Positions 1-9,070 of a stretch of DNA of 64,000 bases are shown in pieces. The translations under genes and the position numbers were made by a program. The notes under the pieces were generated by a model. That model worked only from the letters and a program-made list of their open reading frames with translations. It was not told where the DNA came from and made no database searches. Origin of the DNA: an uncultured Sphingomonadaceae bacterium (GTDB taxonomy: Bacteria > Pseudomonadota > Alphaproteobacteria > Sphingomonadales > Sphingomonadaceae); contig CANMVC010000005.1 of assembly GCA_947501325.1 (NCBI GenBank), positions 22,319-86,318 of the forward strand, in the 5' to 3' direction. The number at the start of each line of letters is the position of its first letter. Positions within the stretch are counted from its first letter, which is position 1.

Positions 1-417
1 GACGAACGCGGCGTGAATCTGCTCGATACCGGCGCACATTTCTATGACAGCTACGAGACGGCGGATGGGAAATATGTCTCCATCGGATCGATTGAGCCTC
101 AATTTTACGCGCAGTTGCGCAAGGTGGCCGGCCTGGAAGAAGACGCCGACTTTGATCTCCAGATGAACCCAAAATCATGGGGGCCGCTGAAGGAAAAACT
201 GACCAGCCTGTTCCTGTCTAAATCCCGCGATGAGTGGTGCGCATTGATGGAAGGCACGGATATTTGTTTCGCCCCGGTCCTCTCGCTGGCCGAAGCCAAA
301 AAACATCCGCATAATGTCGAGCGGGAGACATTTGTCGATGTCGGCGGGCATATGCAACCTGCCCCGGCGCCACGCTATTCTGTCACCACATCGGACAAAC
401 CCAAGCCGCCTAGCTGA
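1..417 (+). CDS. CoA transferase family III / alpha-methylacyl-CoA racemase, C-terminal part
   Basis: The reading frame is open from the first base, so the gene starts upstream of the window and only about the last 138 residues are present. The segment LDTGAHFYDSYETADGKY followed by GSIEPQFY, and later EGTDICFAPVLSLAEA and QPAPAPRYS, is the typical C-terminal half of the CaiB/BaiF family, closest in feel to alpha-methylacyl-CoA racemase. Racemases of this group epimerise 2-methyl-branched acyl-CoAs for beta-oxidation in the cytoplasm. The family match is clear; racemase versus CoA-transferase is an inference because the N-terminal catalytic part is missing. It converges with the regulator gene that follows. 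Confidence 0.88.
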   Translation, partial: DERGVNLLDTGAHFYDSYETADGKYVSIGSIEPQFYAQLRKVAGLEEDADFDLQMNPKSWGPLKEKLTSLFLSKSRDEWCALMEGTDICFAPVLSLAEAKKHPHNVERETFVDVGGHMQPAPAPRYSVTTSDKPKPPS

Positions 418-462
418 GCAAAACTCAGCCGATTAGGTCGATTAAACGGTTGGAAAGCTATC

Positions 463-1194
463 CTAAGTCCCGAAGGCGCTCATGGCCGCTTTCACGAAGC
501 TCGGGCCAATTGTGATTTCGGTTTCGTCTTGCATGACCAGATATTTTCTCCGCCCTTTGCGGCGGATATCACGGACAAAGTTCCGATTCACTGCAGCGGA
601 GCGATGGATGCGGACAAATCGCCCCGGGGGTAATCGCCCCAATAGCGATTGCATCGCTTCATGCACCAAATAGCTGCGGCCAGCCAAGCAAAGGCGCATA
701 TAATCCCGATCGGCCTCTATCCATACGATATCGGCAGTGCTGATCTGTACAGCGCTATCACCGTCCTGCACCCACAGGCGATGGTCGCCGGCGGAGTCCA
801 ATCGCGTTTGAGCGATTTGCCGTTTATGCAGTACACGATCGACGGCCTCTCTCAGCAATGCCTCCTTAACGGGCTTGAGAAGATAGTCGGTCGCGTCGAA
901 CCGAAAAGCCTCCACAGCATAGCGGTCATGGGCGGTGGTAAATATAATCTCCGGCGCAGTTTCTAACCGCTGGCAATGTTTCGCGACTTCCATGCCGGAT
1001 AGGTCGGGCATATCGATATCGAGCAACAGGATTTCCGGGCAGCTCCGGGATATCATATCCAATGCTTCCCGACCGCCGCTCGCCATATCGATACGGTCAA
1101 TTTTGGTTATCCTGTTGCACAGCGACTTGATCCGACCGCGCGCCAGAGGTTCGTCGTCAACAATCAATATGTCCAGCTTTTGGTCTGACATCAT
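463..1194 (-). CDS. LytTR-family response regulator
   Basis: This two-domain regulator has an N-terminal receiver domain (about residues 5-120) with the acidic pair in ILIVDDEP, the phospho-acceptor aspartate in LLLDIDMPDLSG and the lysine in DYLLKPV. A C-terminal LytTR DNA-binding domain (about 145-243) carries the core RIHRSAAVN. The ATG at 1194 overlaps the stop of the upstream histidine kinase in an ATGA arrangement, so I prefer it to the TTG two codons earlier. Kinase and regulator form a translationally coupled two-component pair of the LytS/LytR (YehU/YehT) type. Its targets cannot be read from the sequence. Confidence 0.93.
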   Translation of the reverse strand: MMSDQKLDILIVDDEPLARGRIKSLCNRITKIDRIDMASGGREALDMISRSCPEILLLDIDMPDLSGMEVAKHCQRLETAPEIIFTTAHDRYAVEAFRFDATDYLLKPVKEALLREAVDRVLHKRQIAQTRLDSAGDHRLWVQDGDSAVQISTADIVWIEADRDYMRLCLAGRSYLVHEAMQSLLGRLPPGRFVRIHRSAAVNRNFVRDIRRKGRRKYLVMQDETEITIGPSFVKAAMSAFGT

Positions 1195-2351
1195 AGACAA
1201 TAATCTCGAAATATCTGCTCTTCATCGGGAATGATAATCGTCGCGACCACCTTGTCATCATTGCTATTGCCGGTGAACAAGGCGGCAGCAGGTCCGTAGA
1301 GCGCGGCTAGTCTTTCCTTGATATTGGCGAGCCCCATTCCCGTCCCGTCGGCCGCGTCCTCGCTTGCCTGAATCCGGCCATCATTAGCGATCACCAGTTT
1401 CAGACGATCGGCATCCTTACGCGCGGTGATGGTGATGCCAACCGGTTTACACGAGCGGGCGACGCCGTGCTTGATGGCGTTTTCAACCAGCGGCTGGATG
1501 ATTAAGGCCGGGATTTTCCAATTCCGCACCTCGTCATCAATATGCACTTCGAATGACAATCGCTTGGGAAAACGCACCTGCTCAATCTCGAGATAGCGGA
1601 CCTGTTGGGCAATTTCCTCTTCAACCGTAATCATGTCACCGCCATCATCATTGAGAACAGAGCGCATATAATCAGCCAGGCCATCCACAAGATGCTCTGC
1701 CTGCCCATTTTTATTGTCGATGATCAAACTGCTAACGGAGTTCAGCGCATTGAAAACAAAATGCGGGTTCAACTGATAGCGCAGCGCCCGCATTTCACTT
1801 TCTCGCGTCACGCGTTCCAGATTTCGACTGTGGATCAAGGCAGCCTGTGTTTTGCGGCTATTGGCCATCGCCAAATATAAGCCGCCCCAGCCGACCAGGA
1901 TAAGATAGTCCACAAAGGCTGTATCGAAAAAATGAGACAAGGCCTGATCCAGTGGTACATTATGTTTGGCGCTAATATGTTCGAGCACCGGGGTCGGAGA
2001 GGCCAGTATCAAATCGGTCAGGTAAGCGATTGCTATCGCCAGAAATATTGTCGGTATCGTCAAAATCAACACCGCTTGAGCGGTGCGATCACCGACCAGG
2101 ATCAAACAACGATAAAGCGCCCAGGTCACCGTCACTGATATGATGGCGGTCACCAGATATGTCACCAGTGAATGGCTATGGTCTGGCGCGCCCCAAAGAA
2201 CCGCTCTTAGCGCGTTGACCATGAAATAGGCGGCCCACACGCCAAAGATGCTTTTCATGGCGAGATCTATATTTATCGGAAAAATCCGATGCCAGAAGGG
2301 CGAAACTTTTGGCGATAAATTATCTACGAGAGGAAATGAACGCGTCGCCAT
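1191..2351 (-). CDS. LytS/YehU-type membrane histidine kinase
   Basis: The N-terminal 150 or so residues contain about four hydrophobic segments that anchor the protein in the inner membrane. They are followed by a His_kinase domain with the H-box LNPHFVFNALNS (about residue 195), then an HATPase_c domain with the N-box LVENAIKHGV and the G-box GMGLANIKERL. This is the architecture of LytS/YehU kinases, which autophosphorylate and pass phosphate to a LytTR regulator, here the coupled gene immediately downstream. The membrane part resembles no named sensor domain, so the signal is unknown. The short gap to the DUF2891 gene upstream (6 bp) suggests one transcript of three genes. Confidence 0.92.
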   Translation of the reverse strand: MATRSFPLVDNLSPKVSPFWHRIFPINIDLAMKSIFGVWAAYFMVNALRAVLWGAPDHSHSLVTYLVTAIISVTVTWALYRCLILVGDRTAQAVLILTIPTIFLAIAIAYLTDLILASPTPVLEHISAKHNVPLDQALSHFFDTAFVDYLILVGWGGLYLAMANSRKTQAALIHSRNLERVTRESEMRALRYQLNPHFVFNALNSVSSLIIDNKNGQAEHLVDGLADYMRSVLNDDGGDMITVEEEIAQQVRYLEIEQVRFPKRLSFEVHIDDEVRNWKIPALIIQPLVENAIKHGVARSCKPVGITITARKDADRLKLVIANDGRIQASEDAADGTGMGLANIKERLAALYGPAAALFTGNSNDDKVVATIIIPDEEQIFRDYCL

Positions 2352-2357
2352 CGCAGT

Positions 2358-3605
2358 TTACTCCGCGATGTTTTCGGATGGCGATAGGTCTGGCTCATCC
2401 GGCTGAGCGACAGCCGCCGGCACGCGATTCAAACCACGCTCCGTGCGCCAATAGGTTGCAAAGCTAGCCAGCCAATGGCTACCCGAATAATGGGGCGTAC
2501 GAACCGACTGCTCGCCTTCGTCACCGTGCAGTTTTGCAGATGCAAACAGCGCCGCTTTGCGCGCGTCGCCATCCGGCAGAGCGGTTGCTATCCCTTCCAG
2601 CGCCCATGCCCGCGAGAGGTTCAAACCATCAAGATGCACGAGTTTGCCGTCGGTCGGATCATTGACAATCCCGACGGCAAGCCATTCGGTACTGCCGTCC
2701 GTCGGTATGTCCGGCAGGAAGGTCGTCAGCCAGTCGGCAAATTCCGCTCTGGGCAATAGGCGGCGCATCAGATCTGCTTCCATCAGACAGGGCGATAGAA
2801 AATCCTCGCCAGACGGCTCATAAGCGATGGGGCAATTTTGGGCGCCGCTATGGAAAGTCAGGCTTTTGTCCGTGATCAACTTTGTCATCTCAGTGTCACC
2901 GCTTATCCGGGCCCAATCGAGAAAGAGGCCGAAGGCAAAGGCCGACTGGTTATGGGTACCGAGGCGGATCGGATAGGCCAATTTGGGGACCCAGCTTGTG
3001 ATACGATCCTTGATTACGGATTCCAGCGGCTTCAGGCTATCGAGCCATATCTGCGCTTGTTGTGCCTTTGCGCCTTCCCCGGCGGCGATTTCGGTCAGTT
3101 CTGCCGTCAGTTGCAAAAACCAGGCAAGTCCATAGGGTCGCTCAAACGCGGCCCTGCCATCGCCATTAAAATATGCAAGTTCACCGGCAATCTTGTCATC
3201 GGTAAAATTGGCCGAGAGCGCCACGGCAATTTCTTCTTCCATTCCCGGTACCGAACCATTGCCCCACAACCGTGTCAGCAGCCAATGGCCGTGCACGGCG
3301 CTGTGCCAGTCAAAGCAGCCATAGAATACGGGCGTCAAGCGAACCGGCTCCTGCACATCGCTGGCGCTCGACATGACATGACTGATTTTATTGGGATATT
3401 GCTTGTTCACGCAATCCAGAGCGATCCGGGCATAGGCATGTTCCGGCTTGCGCGGAGATTGCGCGTTGTCCGCAGGATCAGGCGCAACATTTTTGCGCTC
3501 GAAATATCCTTGCTCGGATGTATCCCGCTGTTCTTCATCACTGTTTACGGAACAGGATGACATCAACATTATCACCAAGGACAGGATCCCAAAGCGCACA
3601 AGCAT
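2358..3605 (-). CDS. DUF2891 family lipoprotein
   Basis: Most of the protein matches the DUF2891 family as I recognise it (for example FYGCFDWHSAVHGHWLL and YSGSHWLASFA), which has an alpha/alpha-barrel-like pattern and no established function. I place the start at 3605, where a GGGGAG ribosome site precedes an ATG. That start gives a lipoprotein signal, with a hydrophobic stretch and the lipobox MSSC, so the protein is probably a periplasmic or outer-membrane lipoprotein. The frame stays open further upstream to 3716, but that extension has no ribosome site and overlaps the divergent MATE gene. It leads the kinase/regulator operon. Confidence 0.82.
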   Translation of the reverse strand: MLVRFGILSLVIMLMSSCSVNSDEEQRDTSEQGYFERKNVAPDPADNAQSPRKPEHAYARIALDCVNKQYPNKISHVMSSASDVQEPVRLTPVFYGCFDWHSAVHGHWLLTRLWGNGSVPGMEEEIAVALSANFTDDKIAGELAYFNGDGRAAFERPYGLAWFLQLTAELTEIAAGEGAKAQQAQIWLDSLKPLESVIKDRITSWVPKLAYPIRLGTHNQSAFAFGLFLDWARISGDTEMTKLITDKSLTFHSGAQNCPIAYEPSGEDFLSPCLMEADLMRRLLPRAEFADWLTTFLPDIPTDGSTEWLAVGIVNDPTDGKLVHLDGLNLSRAWALEGIATALPDGDARKAALFASAKLHGDEGEQSVRTPHYSGSHWLASFATYWRTERGLNRVPAAVAQPDEPDLSPSENIAE

Positions 3606-3645
3606 ATTTTGCTCCCCTAAATAGCTTTCTCCGCATAGAGGGGAA

Positions 3646-5076
3646 TTGACCGAATGGCAAAACGCTATAGGGCCAATATTCAATAGATTTTTGCTGATTC
3701 CAGCCAACATATTCATTTTTCAGGATCATATTATCGCTAACTCGTCTGCAATATTTCTGACCGGCAGTCCGATGCGGCATATTACGGTGATGACATTGAC
3801 CGCAAGCATCGGTCTGCTCACGATGTTCATCGTCGATTTTGTCGATCTGCTCTACATCGCGCAGCTCGGCGACAGCGCGTTGACCGCCGCCATGGGCTTT
3901 GCAGCCACCATCCTGTTTTTCGGTACCGCTTTCAACATCGGATTGATGATTGCCGCGAGCGCGTTGGCCGCACGCAGAATCGGCCAGGGCGATTCCGCTT
4001 ATGCCCGCCGCTACCTTACCAATATATTGGCTTTGAGCATGATGTTGATCATTCCGCTCGCCATTATATTTTTCGTCTTTGCTCCGCAAATACTGGAACT
4101 TGCCGGCGCGACAGGAACGACGAAAGAGGCCGCGACCGGCTATATTCGCATCGTCGCCCCATTCATGCCGTTTAGCGTAACAGCCATGGTTTGCTCGGGG
4201 TTTTTGCGCGCGCATGGCGCGGCGCGGCGGGCGATGACCGTAACGCTGAGCATGGGCATTACCAATGCGATACTGGACCCGATATTCATCTTTGGTTTCG
4301 GTCTGGGAATCAATGGTGCAGCCATGGCCACGGCTTGCGCTGCCATCGTATCGTCCATCCTCGCCGTCGTTCCAATCATCAAACATTATGGCGGCTTTCA
4401 ACCGCTTTCATCCGTCCTTTTCAAAGAGGATTTGAAACCGGTCATGGCAATCCTGCTGCCCGCCATAATGACCAATGTTGCGACCCCGGTCGGTGGCTTT
4501 ATTTCCTATAAATTCATCGCCAACTATCCCGATGACGTTATTGCCGGATTTGCAGTCATGGGCCGCGTTGTGCCGGTCGCTTTTTGTCTTTTATTCTCTC
4601 TTTCAGGGGCAGTGGGACCGATTATCGGGCAGAATTTCGGCGCGCTGCAATTTGACCGCATCCGTCTCACCATCAAACAAGCCATGGGATTTGCCCTCGG
4701 CTATACCTTGCTCATCTGGCCGCTGCTGTTCCTGCTCGCCGATCCGATCAGCGATATTTTCAATTTGCAGGGCGAAGGACGCGATGTCTTCTGGCTTTTC
4801 GCAGCCTATCTGACGCCACTATTCTTTTTCAACGGCATCTTGTTCATCTCAAATGCGGCCTGCAATAATCTGGAACGTCCCACTTGGTCGATGATGATGA
4901 ACTGGCTTCGTAACACGCTGGGTATATTACCATTTCTTTGGATTGGCGGCGCGCTCTATGGACTGCCCGGTATAGTTATCGGGCCCGCCATTGGTGGCGT
5001 ATTATTCGGTATCATCGGCTATGCGATTGCGCGCCACCTCGTGAATATCCAAGAAGCGAATCACAGGGCGCACTAA
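3646..5076 (+). CDS. MATE family efflux transporter
   Basis: A 476-residue integral membrane protein with about twelve hydrophobic segments arranged as two MatE halves. The family signature at the first helix is present (LTGSPMRHITVMT, then VDLLYIAQLG). MATE proteins export cationic drugs and metabolites using a proton or sodium gradient. The start is uncertain: a TTG at 3646 has a GAGGGG site just upstream, whereas the first ATG (3772) would remove the start of helix 1. The leading 35 residues look atypical for the family. Divergent from the DUF2891 gene. Substrate unknown. Confidence 0.9.
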   Translation: MTEWQNAIGPIFNRFLLIPANIFIFQDHIIANSSAIFLTGSPMRHITVMTLTASIGLLTMFIVDFVDLLYIAQLGDSALTAAMGFAATILFFGTAFNIGLMIAASALAARRIGQGDSAYARRYLTNILALSMMLIIPLAIIFFVFAPQILELAGATGTTKEAATGYIRIVAPFMPFSVTAMVCSGFLRAHGAARRAMTVTLSMGITNAILDPIFIFGFGLGINGAAMATACAAIVSSILAVVPIIKHYGGFQPLSSVLFKEDLKPVMAILLPAIMTNVATPVGGFISYKFIANYPDDVIAGFAVMGRVVPVAFCLLFSLSGAVGPIIGQNFGALQFDRIRLTIKQAMGFALGYTLLIWPLLFLLADPISDIFNLQGEGRDVFWLFAAYLTPLFFFNGILFISNAACNNLERPTWSMMMNWLRNTLGILPFLWIGGALYGLPGIVIGPAIGGVLFGIIGYAIARHLVNIQEANHRAH

Positions 5077-5299
5077 ATTGCATGAATCTGCCGGGTCTTG
5101 CACCCGATAGCCTCGCTGCCCAAGGGATTCAATTTCATGAAAATCCAGGTCCGCGGTCATTTAGTGGCGGAATTGCTGCGTTAACCATTTAACAGCTGAC
5201 AGCGCCCCGTCCCATCTTGAAACAGCTTGATTTTGATCAGCGATTGCTGCCGAGAAAGACTGTATTTCCGTACCTTCCAGCCCAACTGGGCCCTATCAG

Positions 5300-6679
5300 G
5301 TGTTTCGGAAAATTACAGTGCGTGTTCCTCCTCCCTATGTGCCGCAGCTCAGCAGTGGTGGTTCAGCTGCCGCTGGGCCGGCCGGATATGCTTTTTCGCC
5401 GACACCTGAATCCGTTCAAACCCGTATTTTCGAAAAACAAAAACCGGAACAAAGGAAATCTGAAACAGCGGACATTAGCCCACGACCGGCGCCGCAAACG
5501 AAAACGGCCTGGACCCTGCCACGATGGTTGATGCTCAATGTCCGTGAACGCCTTTTGCTGGGCCTGTTGATTGTCAGCCTGATAATGGTCCCTGCCACAA
5601 TGCCACAGGCAAGCCTGGACGCGCAGCAATATAATCCGAGCAATCCAAACCTACAGCCCGTCGAACGCGCTGAAGAAAATTTCGCGGGCTCTGCCTTTTA
5701 CTTTATCGATCCGGGCTATGCGATCCCGCAAAATTACGGTGAACTGGCGATTGACCCGCTTGCAGAGCCGGGTGACGAGGGGCTTTCCGGGCTGCTCACA
5801 GATAGCGACGGCACAGCCACGGCGAGCCGCGATCAAACCGCTTCCGCCCATATAATCCGGCCCGTCGCTTTCCGGGCTTCGATGATCGATAATAGCCGCG
5901 CACTGCAGTGCCTAACCTCTGCGATTTATTATGAGGCCGGACTGGAGCCCGACGCCGGGCAGCGCGCTGTTGCGCAGGTCGTGCTGAACCGCGCCCGCCA
6001 TCCGAGCTACCCCGGCACAATATGCGGCGTAGTTTTTCAGGGCAGCGAACGCCGCACCGGATGCCAGTTTTCTTACACTTGTGATGGATCATTGCGTCGC
6101 ACACCGTCCAAATTTCATTGGAACCGCGCGAAAAAGGTCGCAGCCTTGGCATTGTCGGGGAAAATTGCATCGCCGGTCGGAACCGCGACCCATTATCACA
6201 CCACGGAAATCTATCCCTATTGGGCGCCGAGTCTGCGGTTCCTGGGCACCATCGGCGCGCACCGCTTTTACAGCTGGAAGGGCAGCGCCGGTAAGGCCGG
6301 CGCCTTCAGCCAGACATATCGTGGTGGCGAACCCCTGCCCGCTCCCAAGCCACGCAGATATGAAGCGGCGTCACCGGCTTCGCTCGACCCCATTGCCTTG
6401 GAAAAAGCCTATGAAGCGGGCCGGCGGAGGGCACAGGAACAAGCTGCAAATTCGGAAAAAGCTGCGGCTATAGCAGCCGACAATGCCCGCCGTCACAGCT
6501 TACCGGTGCCCTCCATCGGCAGCGGCGCACCCAAAAGCTATCAAACGCCAAGCTACAGTCAGGAAGCCATGAACAAGGGCGGTGACAAAGCTTTTGCCGG
6601 CCAAAAGCTGCCAGATGTCAGCAGAATCAAGCCGGAGTACCGGGACGCCGGGACATGGAAAGCCAAACCGCGCAGTTAA
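5300..6679 (+). CDS. SleB/CwlJ-type cell wall hydrolase
   Basis: A membrane segment near residues 83-100 (LLLGLLIVSLIMVP) anchors an extracytoplasmic domain matching Hydrolase_2 (SleB/CwlJ). The catalytic glutamate lies in AIYYEAGLEPD, followed by VAQVVLNRARHPSYPGTICGVVFQGS and GCQFSYTCDGS. In this family the domain cleaves peptidoglycan, and Gram-negative members are thought to act in wall remodelling. The C-terminal 120 residues are low-complexity and Ala/Lys/Pro rich. The start is uncertain: GTG at 5300 gives a cytoplasmic proline-rich tail before the membrane segment, and an ATG at 5531 would start next to it. Confidence 0.88.
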   Translation: MFRKITVRVPPPYVPQLSSGGSAAAGPAGYAFSPTPESVQTRIFEKQKPEQRKSETADISPRPAPQTKTAWTLPRWLMLNVRERLLLGLLIVSLIMVPATMPQASLDAQQYNPSNPNLQPVERAEENFAGSAFYFIDPGYAIPQNYGELAIDPLAEPGDEGLSGLLTDSDGTATASRDQTASAHIIRPVAFRASMIDNSRALQCLTSAIYYEAGLEPDAGQRAVAQVVLNRARHPSYPGTICGVVFQGSERRTGCQFSYTCDGSLRRTPSKFHWNRAKKVAALALSGKIASPVGTATHYHTTEIYPYWAPSLRFLGTIGAHRFYSWKGSAGKAGAFSQTYRGGEPLPAPKPRRYEAASPASLDPIALEKAYEAGRRRAQEQAANSEKAAAIAADNARRHSLPVPSIGSGAPKSYQTPSYSQEAMNKGGDKAFAGQKLPDVSRIKPEYRDAGTWKAKPRS

Positions 6680-6800
6680 GGCTTCGCTTCCCGCCATTTT
6701 GTTAGTTTCGCGCGCAACCAAACCGCGCTTTTGCTTGCCATCGCCCTTGAAACGAGCCTAAAGCCACCCGATTTTAAGTGAAAGATATTGGAGCGTAATT

Positions 6801-8174
6801 ATGGCGACGAATTGGACGCCAAACGGCTGGAGAAATTTTGAAGGGCTGCAAATGCCTGACTATCCCGATGCTGCAAAGCTCGCGGAGACGGAAAAGCTGC
6901 TCGGGACCTATCCGCCGCTGGTTTTTGCCGGTGAAGCGCGCAGCCTGAAAAAAGACCTTGCCGAAGTGGCAGAAGGTAAAGCCTTTTTGCTTCAGGGCGG
7001 TGATTGCGCGGAAAGTTTCGCAGAATTTCACCCCAATAATATTCGCGACACATTTCGAGTCATTCTGCAAATGGCGGTGGTGCTCACCTATGCATCGAAA
7101 ATGCCGATCGTGAAGCTGGGCCGTATGGCCGGGCAATTTGCCAAGCCGCGCTCTGCTCCGACAGAAACCCAGGATGGCGTGGAAATGCCCAGCTATCGCG
7201 GTGATATTATCAACGGTATTGAGTTTGAATCTGGCCGCCGCGAGCCCGATCCCGACCGTATGGTTCGCGCCTATAATCAGGCGGCTGCCACGCTCAACTT
7301 GCTACGCGCTTTTTCAACAGGCGGTTATGCCAACCTGCAACAGGTGCATGGCTGGACCCATGATTTCATGACGCGCAGCCCGTGGGCCAAAAAATATGAA
7401 GAAATGGCAGACCGGATCGGTGAAGCACTGTCCTTCATGGAAGCATGCGGCATCAATCCTGACACCGTGCCACAGCTGAAGGCGACGTCTTTCTACACCA
7501 GCCATGAAGCACTGTTGTTGCCTTATGAGGAAGCATTGACGCGGCAGGACAGTCTGACCGGTGACTGGTATGATACCAGCGCCCATTTCCTTTGGATCGG
7601 CGACCGTACGCGCTTTGAAGGCTCTTCCCATGTCGAGTTTTTGCGCGGCATCGGCAATCCTATTGGCATGAAATGCGGGCCATCACTCAAGGCTGATGAT
7701 CTGCTCAAAATGCTCGATACGCTGAACCCGAATCGCGAAGCCGGCCGGATCACGCTGATCTCGCGCTTTGGCCATGACAAGGTAGAAAGCGGCCTGGCCC
7801 CTCTGGTCAGGGCGGTGAAACAGGAAGGCCATCCGGTCATCTGGTCCTGTGACCCGATGCACGGCAATGTCATCAAAGCAGACAGCGGTTACAAAACCCG
7901 GCCGTTCGAGCGCATTCTTGCCGAGGTTCGCGGTTTCTTTGCCGTGCACCGTGCAGAGGGCACGTTTGCCGGTGGCATCCATTGCGAAATGACCGGTCAG
8001 AATGTGACCGAGTGCACTGGCGGTGCCGTGGCGATTACCGACGCAGCGCTGGGTGATCGCTATCATACCCATTGCGATCCACGGCTCAATGCAGCGCAGT
8101 CGCTGGAACTTGCATTCCTTTTGGCGGAGATGTTGAATCAAGAGCTATCAGAACGAGCCCAGGAAGCGGCGTAA
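6801..8174 (+). CDS. Class II 3-deoxy-7-phosphoheptulonate synthase (DAHP synthase)
   Basis: Catalyses condensation of phosphoenolpyruvate and erythrose 4-phosphate, the first step of aromatic amino acid biosynthesis, in the cytoplasm. At 457 residues it has the full length and motifs of the class II enzyme: [13 protein letters not shown] with the metal-binding cysteine, [52 protein letters not shown] and [17 protein letters not shown]. The class II type is usual in sphingomonads. Gene naming differs between species, so no symbol is given. A small membrane protein gene follows. Confidence 0.97.
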   Translation: MATNWTPNGWRNFEGLQMPDYPDAAKLAETEKLLGTYPPLVFAGEARSLKKDLAEVAEGKAFLLQGGDCAESFAEFHPNNIRDTFRVILQMAVVLTYASKMPIVKLGRMAGQFAKPRSAPTETQDGVEMPSYRGDIINGIEFESGRREPDPDRMVRAYNQAAATLNLLRAFSTGGYANLQQVHGWTHDFMTRSPWAKKYEEMADRIGEALSFMEACGINPDTVPQLKATSFYTSHEALLLPYEEALTRQDSLTGDWYDTSAHFLWIGDRTRFEGSSHVEFLRGIGNPIGMKCGPSLKADDLLKMLDTLNPNREAGRITLISRFGHDKVESGLAPLVRAVKQEGHPVIWSCDPMHGNVIKADSGYKTRPFERILAEVRGFFAVHRAEGTFAGGIHCEMTGQNVTECTGGAVAITDAALGDRYHTHCDPRLNAAQSLELAFLLAEMLNQELSERAQEAA

Positions 8175-8240
8175 GCGATGGCAGAGAAAATCAAACCGGA
8201 ACGGATGCGACCGGAAGACTATGCCGAAGGAGGATCACCG

Positions 8241-8411
8241 ATGAGCCGTGGCGCCACCTATGTTCGCAAGGAAATCGTAAGCAAGGGCGTTGGCTTTGGC
8301 AGCGCGCTTGCGATTGCGATCAGCTTTACGACGCATAAGTCGATCATCTGGGCCATCATCCATGGTTTCTTCTCGTGGCTCTATGTCATCTACTATGCAC
8401 TGACCCGTTAA
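8241..8411 (+). CDS. Small membrane protein, 56 aa
   Basis: I do not recognise a named family. The peptide has two hydrophobic stretches, around GVGFGSALAIAISF and IIWAIIHGFFSWLYVIYYAL, so it is probably an inner-membrane protein. A very strong ribosome site (AAGGAGG at 8227-8233, 7 nt before the ATG) decides the start at 8241. An in-frame ATG at 8178 lacks such a site, although it lies only 3 bp after the DAHP synthase stop. It is probably co-transcribed with the upstream gene. Function unknown. Confidence 0.72.
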   Translation: MSRGATYVRKEIVSKGVGFGSALAIAISFTTHKSIIWAIIHGFFSWLYVIYYALTR

Positions 8412-8512
8412 ACCGTGTGGGCTAGCTGCGGCGAACCATCACCTATTATCGTGACATTTCAGAGCTTTCCATTTATTGATACACTCGGTTACCAACAAAC
8501 CTGAGGACAGCT

Positions 8513-9064
8513 ATGCGCCGCCTTGCCATTTTGATGATACCGATCTTGGCCATGACTGCAAATTGCAGCGGCCCGATAGAAACACGCATTCAGACTCAGG
8601 CAGCATCACCGCTACCCGCGCAAAAACAATATAGCTTTTCGACTGAGCCAGAACAAAATAACGAAACCTATGAAAAGGCCCGCACTCTGGTCGCTGAGGC
8701 ACTGTCGGCGCAAAATTTTACGGCAACCGAAAACGCGCCCACGATGGTTCATATCGCCTTGGCTGAGCGCCCGGCGTCAATTGCCATGACGGTCGGTGAA
8801 AAAGCGGACGTCGACATCATCTCTTTGCCGAAGAAGCGCAAGCCTCTGCAATCCTGCAAAGATAGCGAGCATCGCCTCACCCTGAAGATGATTGATACAG
8901 CTAGCGGATCCGTTATTTATTCAGGCACAGCGGCAGAATATCACTGCAAGGGCTCGTTGGAGCAATCTCTGCCTTACCTGATCGATGGCGCCCTTTCGGA
9001 CCTCGGAAATGGCCCGAACCCGATACCAAAAGAACAAGTGCGCTCACGAACCGGCATAGAATGA
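8513..9064 (+). CDS. Putative envelope lipoprotein, unknown function
   Basis: A 183-residue protein beginning with a short signal peptide and a cysteine in a weak lipobox context (MTANC), which suggests an exported lipoprotein. The rest resembles small periplasmic proteins of the DUF4136 kind only in general layout: a segment on multi-copy residue change with age (EKARTLVAEALSAQNF) followed by beta-rich sequence. I cannot assign a family. It ends 6 bp before the stop of the convergent CHASE2 kinase gene. Confidence 0.7.
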   Translation: MRRLAILMIPILAMTANCSGPIETRIQTQAASPLPAQKQYSFSTEPEQNNETYEKARTLVAEALSAQNFTATENAPTMVHIALAERPASIAMTVGEKADVDIISLPKKRKPLQSCKDSEHRLTLKMIDTASGSVIYSGTAAEYHCKGSLEQSLPYLIDGALSDLGNGPNPIPKEQVRSRTGIE

Positions 9065-9070
9065 CGAAAA

